This document shows, one piece after another, positions 43,742 through 52,613 of a stretch of 64,000 bases of DNA. The DNA is taken from positions 40,571 through 104,570 of the forward strand of contig JANMYM010000065.1 of NCBI GenBank assembly GCA_031382085.1, read 5' to 3'. The notes beneath the pieces were generated by a model that worked only from the letters and a program-made list of their open reading frames with translations, did no database searches and was not told where the DNA came from. Each line of letters starts with the position of its first letter. The first letter of the stretch is position 1. The position numbers and the translations under genes are program-made. This DNA is from UBA964 sp031382085. Lineage in GTDB: Bacteria > Pseudomonadota > Gammaproteobacteria > Steroidobacterales > Steroidobacteraceae.

Positions 43742-44629
43742 ACGAACCGCACGATTCGGCAACGCGGCCCGTCAGCGGGGTTCCGCTTCACCTGTTATGC
43801 CGCGCTGGCTGTCGCGTTGATGTACATCGACCAACGCAAGGGCTGGCTGGAATCGGCACGCTACTCACTCCAGGCCGCCGCCTATCCGGTGCAGGTCGCG
43901 GCCAATTCTCCGTCCACGGCCTGGTTCGCATTGCGGGACTGGCTGCGGTCGCGCAACGCCATGCAGCTGGAGGTCGAACGTCTGCGGCTGGCTAACAAGT
44001 TGCTGGCGCTGCGCGCGCTGCGCGTGGAAACCCTGGAGCGCGACAACAGTCGCCTGCAGGAACTAAAGCGGCAGATGCCGCCGCTGATCGAGCGCTGGCA
44101 ACCCGCGCAGATCATCGCATCCGAACTCAGCAGCCTGCGACAGCGGCTGGTGATTGCGCGTGGCGCGCGTGATGGCGCATTCAAGGCCCAGGCGGTGCTC
44201 GGCGTGGGCGGCGTGTTAGGCCAGACTTTGCGGGTCGGGCCGTTCAGTTCCGAGGTCTTGCTGCTGACGGATCCCGAGCATGCAATGCCGGTCATGATCA
44301 CCCGCAACGGCCTGCGCACCATTGCGATCGGCGGCGGCTCGCGCGACGCACTCGCGCTGCCGTACCTGCAGGCGCAGAGCGATGTCCTGGTCGGTGATCA
44401 GCTTGTTAGCTCCGGGCTTGGCGGCGTGTACCCGGCCGGATTTCCGGTCGCAACAGTTACCCGGGTGCGCCGCGACGGCGACAATGCGCTGGCCATCATT
44501 GATGCACGAATGGCTGCACCCGTGGACCGCGATCGCGAGGTGGCCCTGGTCTGGTTTGCCGGTGCTAACACAGCGGCGGCTGGCAAGGTAACGGATCTGC
44601 CGCCGCCAACCGGAGCAACCGGTCGATGA
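43742..44629 (+). CDS. mreC: Rod-shape-determining protein MreC, with apparent ACG start codon
   Basis: MreC is a periplasmic scaffold linking MreB to PBP2. The frame opens after TAG at 43736 and encodes TNRTIRQRGPSAGFRFTCYA before the first ATG at 43820; RGPS-x-G-x-R is the conserved N terminus of gammaproteobacterial MreC, and the next residues form the single membrane helix. No ATG, GTG or TTG exists upstream of the helix. ACG at 43742 has GAGG with ideal six-base spacing, so it is the likely start (or an ATG changed by error). ATG 43820 would remove the helix. The coiled coil (AMQLEVERLRLANKLLALRALRVETLERDNSRLQ) and beta domain follow. Confidence 0.9.
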   Translation, partial: TNRTIRQRGPSAGFRFTCYAALAVALMYIDQRKGWLESARYSLQAAAYPVQVAANSPSTAWFALRDWLRSRNAMQLEVERLRLANKLLALRALRVETLERDNSRLQELKRQMPPLIERWQPAQIIASELSSLRQRLVIARGARDGAFKAQAVLGVGGVLGQTLRVGPFSSEVLLLTDPEHAMPVMITRNGLRTIAIGGGSRDALALPYLQAQSDVLVGDQLVSSGLGGVYPAGFPVATVTRVRRDGDNALAIIDARMAAPVDRDREVALVWFAGANTAAAGKVTDLPPPTGATGR

Positions 44630-45105
44630 GCAATTCCGACCGCACACCGCGCCTGGCGGCGATACTGACGACGCTGTTGGCGTTGCTGCTGCAACTGCTG
44701 CCGTTGCCCTCGGTCTTGGCGTGGCTGCGGCCGTCGTTCGCGGTGCTGACGGTGCTTTTCTGGTCGATGGCCGCGCCACGAGCCGGCGGATTTTTTCTGG
44801 CCTTTGCGACCGGTCTCGCGCTCGACGTGTTCAAAGGAGCGGTCCTTGGCCAGCACGTACTCGCGTTCGCGCTGATTGTCTACGTCGCGATTCGTTATCA
44901 CCTGCAACTGCGCAACAAGCCACTGCTTGAGCAGGCGCTGTTTGTCGGTTTGATGATGCTGGTCTTCGAGGTGGTCATCTGGGCCATCGACGGCTGGAGT
45001 GGCCACCCGATGAATTCGGCCGAGCGCTGGGTGCATGTCGCAACCGGCACCGCGATTTTTCCGTTGATAGTCGCATTGCTCGACCGCTACGCCGTCGCGC
45101 GTTAA
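44626..45105 (+). CDS. mreD: Rod-shape-determining membrane protein MreD
   Basis: A 159-residue inner-membrane protein with five or six hydrophobic helices, including RPSFAVLTVLFWSMAAPRAGGFFLAFATGLALDVFKGAVLGQHVLAFAL, the MreD signature region. The ATG overlaps the mreC stop as ATGA. It acts with MreC, RodA and PBP2 in the elongasome. Confidence 0.95.
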   Translation: MSNSDRTPRLAAILTTLLALLLQLLPLPSVLAWLRPSFAVLTVLFWSMAAPRAGGFFLAFATGLALDVFKGAVLGQHVLAFALIVYVAIRYHLQLRNKPLLEQALFVGLMMLVFEVVIWAIDGWSGHPMNSAERWVHVATGTAIFPLIVALLDRYAVAR

Positions 45106-45111
45106 CGCCGC

Positions 45112-47076
45112 ATGGCCCAGCACGTCACCATCAAGGATAACTGGGGCGAACAGCGGCTGTTCGAGGGCCGCATCTACGTCGCAGCGGCGGTCGCTGCGGT
45201 ACTCGTCATAGCGTTGATCGGCCGACTGACCTACCTGCAGATCCTTCGTTTCGACTATTACACCGAACTCAGCCAGGGCAACCATGTGCGCATCGAGCCG
45301 CTGCCGGCCGCACGCGGAGTCATCTACGATCGCAACGGCGCGGTCCTCGCCGAAAATCGCCCGGCCTACCAGCTGGAGCTGATCCGCGAACAGGTCGGCA
45401 GCGAAAAAGCGCTACGCGCGACTCTGGATCAACTGGTCCGGCTCAATTTGCTCGACCGCGAGGAGATTCCGGACCTGCTGCGTACCATCCGTTCGCGACG
45501 CGAGTTCGACACCGTGCCGCTGCGGTTGCGGCTCAGCGACGAGGAAATTGCGCGCTTCGCATTACGCCGGTTTGAATTTCGCGGTGTCGACATTCGCACG
45601 CGTCTCGCGCGTCACTATCCTAACGGCGAGCTCGCCGTGCATGCATTGGGCTACGTCGCTGCAATTGCGGAGCAAGATCTGCAACGTATCGACCGCGCGG
45701 CCTATGCGGGCACCAGCCTGATCGGCAAGCTCGGCGTGGAGGCCTCCTATGAAGGCCCGCTGCATGGCCAGAATGGCGCGCGCGAGGTGCTGGTCAATGC
45801 CCAGGGCCGTTCGGTCGACAATTTAAGCAAGCTGGTCCCGCAGCTGCGTACCACCGTGCCCAGGCCTGGCACCAATCTGGTACTGAGCCTCGACCTCGAC
45901 GTGCAAAAAGTAGCCGAGCAGGCAATCCTGAATCAGCGCGGCGCCATCGTCGCCATCGATCCGCGCAATGGCGATGTCATCGCGTTAGCCAGCCGGCCCG
46001 GGTTCGACCCTAATTTTTTCGGACGCGGACTGACGCGAGCGGAGTTCGCGGCGCTCAATGACAACATCGACCGGCCGCTGTTCAATCGCGCCCTGCGTGG
46101 CGCCTATCCGCCGGGCTCGACCATCAAACCCGTGGTCGCGCTGGCAGCTCTCAGCAACGGCGTGATGGTTCCGGAGGACTCGCGTTTCTGCCGGGGCTAT
46201 TACACTTTGCCCGGCAGCAGTCATCGCTTTCGCGACTGGAAGCCGAAGGGGCACGGCTCAGTGGACATGGTGCATGCGATTGCCCAGTCCTGCGACGTGT
46301 ATTTCTACGGCGTGGCCGCGGCGCTCGGCCCGGACCGCCTAGCCGAAACGCTCGGTAGATTTGGCCTCGGCACCATTACCGGCATAGACATCAGCGGCGA
46401 AAAATCAGGTTTGCTGCCCACACCCGCCTGGAAACGCGCTGCGTTCAAGCGCGCGGAATTGCGGACATGGTTCCCCGGTGAGACTGTCATCTTCGGCATT
46501 GGCCAGGGCTTTTTGTTAGCCACGCCGCTGCAGATGGCGCACCTGGCAGGCGTGATTGCCACCCGCGGCACGAGTTTTGCGCCACGCCTGGTCACGGCGC
46601 TGCGCGATCCGGTGACCCAGAAGCTAACACCGGTGGCGTCGAAGCCGCTGGCCGGCGTTACCGCAGACGCGGCCCAATGGCAGACCATCATCGACGGCAT
46701 GTTCGCAGTTACCCACGGTGGCACCGCCAGCCGCAGCGCGGCCGGCGCGGAATACAGCATTGCCGGCAAGACCGGAACCGCCCAGGTCTTCGGGATCGCG
46801 CAGGACCAGAAATACGTTGAGAAAGACGTAGGCGAGCGACTGCGCGACCATGCCTGGTTCATTGCGTTTGCACCGGTTGAAGACCCGCGTATCGCCGTCG
46901 CGGTACTGGTCGAGAACGGCCGCAGCGGCAGCGGCACCGCGGCGCCGCTGGCTCGCCTGATCATGGATGCCTACCTGATGCGCAAGTTTCCGCCGCCGCC
47001 TGCCGCAGTTGCCGTAACTGGACCAGCCGTAACTGGACCAGCCGTAACTGGACCAGCCGTAACTGGAGAAGAATAG
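45112..47076 (+). CDS. mrdA: Penicillin-binding protein 2 (elongation transpeptidase), 654 aa
   Basis: Cross-links peptidoglycan during elongation. One N-terminal membrane helix (about 25-45), a pedestal domain with AARGVIYDRNGAVLAENRPAYQLELI, then the transpeptidase: SxxK in GSTIKPV, SxN in AQSCDVYF (C in place of N context shifts to SCD) and KTGTAQV. The C terminus ends in a short tandem repeat (VTGPA), which is unusual. mreD ends 6 bp upstream. Confidence 0.96.
   Translation: MAQHVTIKDNWGEQRLFEGRIYVAAAVAAVLVIALIGRLTYLQILRFDYYTELSQGNHVRIEPLPAARGVIYDRNGAVLAENRPAYQLELIREQVGSEKALRATLDQLVRLNLLDREEIPDLLRTIRSRREFDTVPLRLRLSDEEIARFALRRFEFRGVDIRTRLARHYPNGELAVHALGYVAAIAEQDLQRIDRAAYAGTSLIGKLGVEASYEGPLHGQNGAREVLVNAQGRSVDNLSKLVPQLRTTVPRPGTNLVLSLDLDVQKVAEQAILNQRGAIVAIDPRNGDVIALASRPGFDPNFFGRGLTRAEFAALNDNIDRPLFNRALRGAYPPGSTIKPVVALAALSNGVMVPEDSRFCRGYYTLPGSSHRFRDWKPKGHGSVDMVHAIAQSCDVYFYGVAAALGPDRLAETLGRFGLGTITGIDISGEKSGLLPTPAWKRAAFKRAELRTWFPGETVIFGIGQGFLLATPLQMAHLAGVIATRGTSFAPRLVTALRDPVTQKLTPVASKPLAGVTADAAQWQTIIDGMFAVTHGGTASRSAAGAEYSIAGKTGTAQVFGIAQDQKYVEKDVGERLRDHAWFIAFAPVEDPRIAVAVLVENGRSGSGTAAPLARLIMDAYLMRKFPPPPAAVAVTGPAVTGPAVTGPAVTGEE
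47011..47070 (+). repeat. 15-bp tandem repeat at the 3' end of mrdA
   Basis: The unit GCCGTAACTGGACCA is repeated three times exactly, with a fourth copy ending GGAGAA. Each unit encodes five residues (AVTGP in register), so changes in copy number would lengthen or shorten the PBP2 tail without a frameshift. The stop codon and the rodA start follow within 8 bases. Confidence 0.95.
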
Positions 47077-48203
47077 TGGCTGACGATTTCGGTTCACGGA
47101 CATTGCGCTCTCTGGGCTGGCGAACGCGCATGCTGAGCCAGCTGCGCCTCGACGGTCCATTGGTGGTCGGCCTGGCGCTGATCGCGTTGTACGGCCAGAT
47201 CGTGCTCTACAGCGCCTCCGGTGAGAGTTTGCGCCGGGTTCTCGATGGCAGCGCGCGCATTCTGTTAGGCGGCATCGCGATGGTTACCGTGGCGCAAATC
47301 AAGCCCGCGCTGCTGCGGCGCAGTGCGCCTTGGTTGTTTGCGATCGGCATCGTGCTGCTGCTGGTCGTTGACGCCATTGGCTACGTCGGCAAGGGTGCGC
47401 AGCGCTGGCTGGACCTGGGATTCGTGCGCTTCCAGCCCTCGGAAGTCATGAAGCTGGCGGTACCGATGACGGCGGCCTGGTATCTGCACGAACGACGCCT
47501 GCCGCCCGGCGTGATCACGACGGCCGGCGTGCTCGGAATCATCCTCGTGCCCGCTGGGCTCACGATCCTGCAACCGGATCTGGGCACTGGCCTGCTGATT
47601 GTTATCGGCGGCGGCCTGGTGCTGATCCTCGCCGGCCTGCAGGTGCGTATCATGCTGTTAGCCGCCGTGCTCGCCGGTGCGGGTGCGTGGATCGGCTGGG
47701 AATTCCTGCACGACTACCAGCGTAACCGCGTGCTGATGTTTCTCAACCCGGAACTCGATCCGCTAGGCGCCGGCTATCACAGCATCCAGTCGGCGATCGC
47801 GATCGGGTCCGGCGGCGTGTTTGGCCGCGGCTGGCTGCATGGCAGCCAGGGCCAGCTGGATTTCCTGCCGGAACGGTCCACCGACTTCATCTATGCGGTC
47901 GTTGGCGAGGAATTTGGCATGGTGGGCGCCGTCATCCTGCTGCTGCTCTATCTTTTTGTATTGGGTCGCGCACTCTACCTCGCGCTGCAGACCCAGAACA
48001 CCTTCGCTCGGCTGTTGTCCGGCAGCATTGCGCTCACCTTCATTGTCTACGTGTTCATCAACATGGGCATGGTGAGTGGCCTGATGCCTGTGGTTGGGGT
48101 GCCGCTGCCTCTGTTCAGCTACGGCGGCACCTCGGCGGTTACGCTGCTCACCGGTTTCGGTATCCTGATGTCACTTTATTCCCACCGGAAACTGGTTGCT
48201 TGA
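47076..48203 (+). CDS. mrdB: Peptidoglycan polymerase RodA (SEDS family)
   Basis: Polymerises glycan strands with PBP2. Ten membrane helices are expected; SEDS landmarks include GKGAQRWLDLGFVRFQPSEVMKLA, LQPDLGTGLLI, FLPERSTDFIYAVVGEEFG and VPLPLFSYGGTS. 375 residues. GTG 47076 overlaps the mrdA stop by one base. Order mreD-mrdA-mrdB is canonical. Confidence 0.97.
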   Translation: MADDFGSRTLRSLGWRTRMLSQLRLDGPLVVGLALIALYGQIVLYSASGESLRRVLDGSARILLGGIAMVTVAQIKPALLRRSAPWLFAIGIVLLLVVDAIGYVGKGAQRWLDLGFVRFQPSEVMKLAVPMTAAWYLHERRLPPGVITTAGVLGIILVPAGLTILQPDLGTGLLIVIGGGLVLILAGLQVRIMLLAAVLAGAGAWIGWEFLHDYQRNRVLMFLNPELDPLGAGYHSIQSAIAIGSGGVFGRGWLHGSQGQLDFLPERSTDFIYAVVGEEFGMVGAVILLLLYLFVLGRALYLALQTQNTFARLLSGSIALTFIVYVFINMGMVSGLMPVVGVPLPLFSYGGTSAVTLLTGFGILMSLYSHRKLVA

Positions 48204-49243
48204 ATCTGCCGCTCCACAGAGTGCGCCGCTGGCTGCCACTGCTGCTGGCCGCCGCGATGCTGCCCTGCGCCGCGATGCCGCCGGTGGGCGAAGCGCCGTT
48301 CCTCGACCAGCGCGGTGGTTTCGATCTCAACCGCCGCGAGATCCAGGATTTTGTTAGCAGCATGGCCACGCGCCACGGTTTTTCGCGGGCTGCGTTGCTG
48401 GAGACGCTGGCGGACGCGGAACCGCAGGCCCGCATCCTGGAACTGATCGCCCGCCCCGCGGAGCGCGTGACGCCATGGTGGCGCTACCGCAGCAATTTCC
48501 TCAACGCCGAGCGCATCAATTCGGGCGCCGCATTCTGGGCTGAGCACCGCGCGACGCTGGCACGTGCGCAACAGCAGACCGGCGTGCCCGCAGCGTACGT
48601 GGTGGCAATTATCGGCGTGGAAACCGCCTATGGGCGCATCACCGGCAATTGGCGCGCACTCGACGCGCTGATGACTCTCGGCTTCGACTATCCGCCACGC
48701 GCGGCGTTTTTCCGCAGCGAGCTCGAACAGCTGTTGTTGCTGGCGCGCGAAGAAGGGCTCGACCCGGCGCAGTTGCGTGGCTCCTACGCCGGTGCGCTAG
48801 GCCCGCCGCAATTCATGCCTTCGAGCTACCGCCGCTACGCACTGGATGCGGACGGTGACGGGCGCCGGGACCTGCTGCGCGACTGGGACGATGTCATCGC
48901 CAGCGTCGCCAACTACTTCAAGGCGCACGGCTGGAGCGCGGGACTGCCGGTCCTGCTGGAGGCGAGTTCCGACGCCGAGACTTTTGCGAAACTTGATTTT
49001 CGCAACCTTGAGCTGAACGAAACCCTGGGCACCCTGCACGCCAGGGGCGTGAGCTTCACGAGCGAGCTGCCGGACGCAACGCCCGCCATTTTACTGCCTG
49101 CCGAGCTGGAGTCCGGACCTAACGTGCGCATCGGCCTGGCGAATTTCAAAGTCATCACGCAATACAATCGCAGTATTCGTTATGCAATGGCGGTGCATGA
49201 CCTCGCGGCGGACATTACCCGGCGCGCACGGGCGGGCAGCTAG
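48200..49243 (+). CDS. mltB: Membrane-bound lytic murein transglycosylase B
   Basis: Cleaves glycan to 1,6-anhydro-muropeptides. TTG 48200 overlaps the mrdB stop as TTGA and begins a signal peptide (about 1-25). The catalytic Glu is in AIIGVETAYGR; FDYPPRAAFFRSELEQLLLLA, GSYAGALGPPQFMPSSYRRYALD and VIASVANYFKAHGW are MltB motifs. No lipobox Cys is at the usual distance (C at about 21 in LPCAAM could act), so lipidation is uncertain. Confidence 0.94.
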   Translation: MNLPLHRVRRWLPLLLAAAMLPCAAMPPVGEAPFLDQRGGFDLNRREIQDFVSSMATRHGFSRAALLETLADAEPQARILELIARPAERVTPWWRYRSNFLNAERINSGAAFWAEHRATLARAQQQTGVPAAYVVAIIGVETAYGRITGNWRALDALMTLGFDYPPRAAFFRSELEQLLLLAREEGLDPAQLRGSYAGALGPPQFMPSSYRRYALDADGDGRRDLLRDWDDVIASVANYFKAHGWSAGLPVLLEASSDAETFAKLDFRNLELNETLGTLHARGVSFTSELPDATPAILLPAELESGPNVRIGLANFKVITQYNRSIRYAMAVHDLAADITRRARAGS

Positions 49244-50112
49244 TGCGGGCCAAACCTGCGGGCGCCGCTGTGCTAACAACGGGGCTGCTGTTGTCAGGCT
49301 GCAGCACCCTGGTTTCACGCCCGCCAGCGCCGCCGGTTCCATCCCCGGAAATTCTGGCGCCGCCGCTGCAGTTACCGCCCGACCCGGCGCCACGCGCCGA
49401 ACCGCGCAGCCGCTATGGCAACCCGGCAAGTTACGAGGTCTTCGGCCGACGCTATTTCGTTCTTGCGAACGCAAGCGGCTTCCGTGAACGCGGCACCGCG
49501 TCCTGGTATGGACCCGGATTTCATGGCGAGCGGACCTCGAGCGGTGAGCCCTACGACATGTATGGCATGACCGCCGCTCACAAGACGCTGCCCTTGCCGG
49601 CCTACGTCCGGGTCGAGAACCTTGGCAATGGCCGGGCGGTCGTGGTGCGCGTGAACGATCGCGGCCCGTTTGTCGGCGATCGGATCATCGATCTGTCCTA
49701 TTCGGCGGCCGCCAAACTCGACATGCTGCGCAACGGCACGGCGCCGGTGGAAATCACGGTAGTAGATGCTGCGGCTGCCAGCGATCCGGACGCCGCGACA
49801 GCGCCGGCACCCGCACTACCCGTTGCGCCGGCAGCGCAGCCAGCACCGGTAGCGCTGCCGATAACCGGACAGTTCGTGCAGGCCGGCGCGTTTGGCACGC
49901 GCGACAACGCCGAACGGCTTGCCAGCCGCTTGCGCGCCGCCGGGTTTTCCGGCGTCGAACTGCAACCGACGGTCTCCGCTGGCGGTGCCGCGCTGCTGCG
50001 CGTCTGCATCGGCCCCGTTACCAGCGCCGCCGAGGCCGACGATATCATCGAGCGCCTCGCGCTCACAGGCGTTGCGGATGCGCGACTCGTGCATCCACAA
50101 GCGCCGCAATGA
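49243..50112 (+). CDS. rlpA: Septal-ring lytic transglycosylase RlpA family lipoprotein
   Basis: Lipobox LLSGC near residue 20. The double-psi beta-barrel domain has RGTASWYGPGFHGERTSSGEPYDMYGMTAAHKTLPLPAYVRV and VRVNDRGPFVGDRIIDLS, with the catalytic-type Asp in NDRGP. A Pro/Ala linker leads to a C-terminal SPOR domain (GQFVQAGAFGTRDNAERLASRLRAAG) that binds denuded glycan at division sites. GTG 49243 overlaps the mltB stop by one base. Confidence 0.95.
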   Translation: MRAKPAGAAVLTTGLLLSGCSTLVSRPPAPPVPSPEILAPPLQLPPDPAPRAEPRSRYGNPASYEVFGRRYFVLANASGFRERGTASWYGPGFHGERTSSGEPYDMYGMTAAHKTLPLPAYVRVENLGNGRAVVVRVNDRGPFVGDRIIDLSYSAAAKLDMLRNGTAPVEITVVDAAAASDPDAATAPAPALPVAPAAQPAPVALPITGQFVQAGAFGTRDNAERLASRLRAAGFSGVELQPTVSAGGAALLRVCIGPVTSAAEADDIIERLALTGVADARLVHPQAPQ

Positions 50113-50131
50113 TCTAAAATCGCGACCCATT

Positions 50132-51277
50132 ATGCAGAAAATAACCCAATGCTGCGGCGCCGGCCTCATCAGCGCCTTGCTTGTTAGCTTGTCAGCCGTG
50201 GCCGCGGTGCCCATTCCGGCGCCGCCGGACCTGCCGGTGCGGTCGCACATCCTCATCGATTTCGACAGCGGCCGCGTGCTGGCGAGCCTGAATGCCGACC
50301 AGAAGCTCGAACCGGCCAGCCTTACCAAATTAATGACCGCGTACGCCGTGTTTGTCGCGCTGCGCGAGGGGCGCCTGCTGCTGACCGATGACGTCGTGAT
50401 CAGCGAGAAAGCCTGGCGCATGGAAGGCTCGCGCTCGTTCATCGAAGTCGGCAAGCACATACCGGCCGAGGTACTGATCAAGGGCATGATCGTGCAATCC
50501 GGCAATGACGCCTCGATTGCCCTAGCCGAACGCGTCGGCGGGTCGGAGGACGGCTTCGTTGCCATGATGAACGAATACGCCCGCCGCCTCGGCATGGCTA
50601 ACAGCCATTTCACCAACGCCACCGGACTGCCAGATCCTGCGCTGCACATTACCGCGCGCGACATGGCGACACTGGCCCGGGCGCTGATTCGCGAGTTCCC
50701 GCAGTACTACAAGTGGTACTCGCTGCGCGAATTCGTCTGGAACGATATCCGGCAACCTAACAGAAATGGCCTGCTGAGCCGCGACCCGACGGTCGACGGC
50801 ATGAAGACCGGCTTCACCGACTCGGCCGGTTACTGCCTGGTGAGCTCGGCGCTGCGCAATCGGATGCGGCTGATCTCCGTGGTGTTAGGTACGGAGTCGG
50901 TCAGGGCGCGCGAGGACGCGAGCGCGGCGCTGCTGAACTACGGCTACACTTTCTTCGAAACCGTCAAAGTGCACGCGGCTGGCGACACCATACTCAAGCC
51001 GCGCGTCTACAAGGGCGCGAGCGCCGACGTCGGCGCCACGCTGCAGCGCAACGTGTTCGTGACGGTCGGCCGCGGCGAAGGCGTCAAGGTGCAGGCCACG
51101 GCCACGGTGCGCGAACCGCTGATTGCACCGCTGCAGACCAACGTCGCCATCGGCGAGCTCGCGGTGCGCGATGGCGCGGACATCGTCGCCAAGGTGCCGC
51201 TGTACCCGGCCAGCACCGTCGCGGCCGGCGGTTGGTGGACACGCGCGACCGATACCGTGGCGCTCTGGTTCCGTTAG
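50132..51277 (+). CDS. dacA: D-alanyl-D-alanine carboxypeptidase (PBP5/6 type)
   Basis: Trims the terminal D-Ala of stem peptides. A signal peptide (MQKITQCCGAGLISALLVSLSAVAA) is followed by the penicillin-binding motifs SxxK in ASLTKLM, SGN in IVQSGNDAS and KTG in DGMKTGFTDSAGYC. The C-terminal stretch DTVALWFR can form an amphipathic membrane anchor. ATG 50132 is selected because it begins the signal peptide. The stop TAG lies in a GTTAGG motif. Confidence 0.96.
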   Translation: MQKITQCCGAGLISALLVSLSAVAAVPIPAPPDLPVRSHILIDFDSGRVLASLNADQKLEPASLTKLMTAYAVFVALREGRLLLTDDVVISEKAWRMEGSRSFIEVGKHIPAEVLIKGMIVQSGNDASIALAERVGGSEDGFVAMMNEYARRLGMANSHFTNATGLPDPALHITARDMATLARALIREFPQYYKWYSLREFVWNDIRQPNRNGLLSRDPTVDGMKTGFTDSAGYCLVSSALRNRMRLISVVLGTESVRAREDASAALLNYGYTFFETVKVHAAGDTILKPRVYKGASADVGATLQRNVFVTVGRGEGVKVQATATVREPLIAPLQTNVAIGELAVRDGADIVAKVPLYPASTVAAGGWWTRATDTVALWFR

Positions 51278-51300
51278 GTCGCCAGGGAAGCTCCACCCGG

Positions 51301-52170
51301 ATGCCGCCGCCCCTGCCCGTCTGCTTCCTCAACGGCAGCTACCTGCCGCTGGCGGAGGCGAGGATTTCGCCGCTCGACCGCGGCTTCCTGTTTGCAGACG
51401 CCGTTTACGAGGTCATGCCGGTGTACCGCGGCCGCCCATTTCGCTTCGCCGAGCATTTCGCGCGCCTGCGGCGCAGCCTTGCAGCGATTCTGCTGCGCGA
51501 GCCGTTGAACGACTCCGGATGGCGAGAGATGACGCGGCAACTGATCGAACGCAATGGCGGCGGCGACTTGTATATCTATCTGCAAGTGTCGCGCGGCGCC
51601 GATGTCGGGCGCAATCCTGCTCCGTTGCCGGACCTGCACACCGTGTTCGCCTTTTGCGGCCCCTGGCCGATACAACCGGCGAGCATCGCAAGCGAGGGCA
51701 TTGCCTGCATCACGGCGCCCGATCCGCGCTGGGCGCGCTGCGACATCAAATCGGTCGGGTTGCTGCCTAACATTTTGCTGCGCCAGGCGGCAGTGGACGC
51801 CGGCGCCGGCGAGGCCCTGATGCTGCGCGATGGCTTGCTGACCGAAGCCACCTCCGCCACCGTGCACGTGCTCGTGGGCGGCGTTCTGCTAACACCGCCC
51901 GAGTCGATGCAGATCCTGCCCGGTACCACGCGCAGCGTCATCGAGTTGCTGGCGGATCAAACCAGACTGCCCCGCACGACGATCGCCATCTGCGAAGCCC
52001 AGCTGCGAGCGGCCGATGAGATCCTGATCAGCTCCGCGCTGCGTGAAGTGCTGCCCGTGACCCACCTCGATGGCAAGCCGGTGGGCTCCGGACGACCCGG
52101 CCCGGCGTGGCGCCGTTTGCGCACCGCCTTCGATCAATACAAGGTCGCGCTGGCGACGGAGCCCTGGTAG
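51301..52170 (+). CDS. dat: D-amino acid aminotransferase / class IV PLP aminotransferase
   Basis: A class IV fold-type PLP enzyme: LNGSYLPLAEARISPLDRGFLFADAVYEVMPVYRG is the N-terminal signature, the PLP Lys is in RCDIKSVGLLPNIL, and EALMLRDGLLTEATSATVHVL is the phosphate-binding region. 289 residues. Placement between dacA and ybeD is common in Gammaproteobacteria; the enzyme probably feeds D-Ala or D-Glu pools. A branched-chain aminotransferase or 4-amino-4-deoxychorismate lyase is a less likely reading. Confidence 0.9.
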   Translation: MPPPLPVCFLNGSYLPLAEARISPLDRGFLFADAVYEVMPVYRGRPFRFAEHFARLRRSLAAILLREPLNDSGWREMTRQLIERNGGGDLYIYLQVSRGADVGRNPAPLPDLHTVFAFCGPWPIQPASIASEGIACITAPDPRWARCDIKSVGLLPNILLRQAAVDAGAGEALMLRDGLLTEATSATVHVLVGGVLLTPPESMQILPGTTRSVIELLADQTRLPRTTIAICEAQLRAADEILISSALREVLPVTHLDGKPVGSGRPGPAWRRLRTAFDQYKVALATEPW

Positions 52171-52172
52171 CT

Positions 52173-52442
52173 GTGCGCGAACCAGACCTGGAGCTGCTGC
52201 AGTTCCCGACCGCCTATCCGATCAAGGTTGTGTGCCGGCGGCGGGCCGGCCTGCGGATCGAGATCGATGCGATCGTCCGCCGCCATACTCCTGAGCTCGG
52301 CGACGATGCGATCCAGGAACGCGCCAGCAGCGCCGGCAATTACGTGTCGATCTCGTATGCCCTGACCGCGCGCAGCGCCCAGCACATCACCCTGCTGATT
52401 GCCGAGTTGCTCGGCCAGGACTCCGTCGTGATGGTGCTGTAA
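52173..52442 (+). CDS. ybeD: YbeD/DUF493 family protein (89 aa)
   Basis: Small ACT-like protein usually located between dacA and lipB. LLQFPTAYPIKVVCRRRAG, ERASSAGNYVSISYALTA and the end ELLGQDSVVMVL match the family. GTG 52173 lies 2 bp after the dat stop. Its role is not established; a regulatory binding domain is assumed. In this genome the lip genes that normally follow are on the other strand beyond a candidate MITE. Confidence 0.88.
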   Translation: MREPDLELLQFPTAYPIKVVCRRRAGLRIEIDAIVRRHTPELGDDAIQERASSAGNYVSISYALTARSAQHITLLIAELLGQDSVVMVL

Positions 52443-52452
52443 GTAACCTAAC

Positions 52453-52613
52453 AGATTGTTGAAAAAGGTCATCCTGACCTTTTTCAACGGCGGCGCGCGA
52501 AAAGCGTGGTTTTCACGCGCCTTTCAAAATCAACGCTTTAGGAACGCGTCGATTTTGGCGGTACATCCCTGTGCCGCGACGCAGGCCGTTGAAAATTACT
52601 TTTCAACAGCCTG
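52453..52613. mobile_element. Candidate MITE (161 bp) with CTAA target duplication
   Basis: The ends are inverted repeats, CAGATTGTTGAAAA on the left and CAGGCTGTTGAAAA (read from the right), matching at 12 of 14 bases. CTAA flanks both sides directly (52449-52452 and 52614-52617). Inside are several hairpins: a perfect 14-bp stem at 52459-52489, a CAAAATCAACGC/GCGTCGATTTTG pair, and an 8-bp stem at 52588-52607. There is no coding frame. It lies between the convergent ybeD and folE genes and touches the folE stop codon. Confidence 0.65.
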
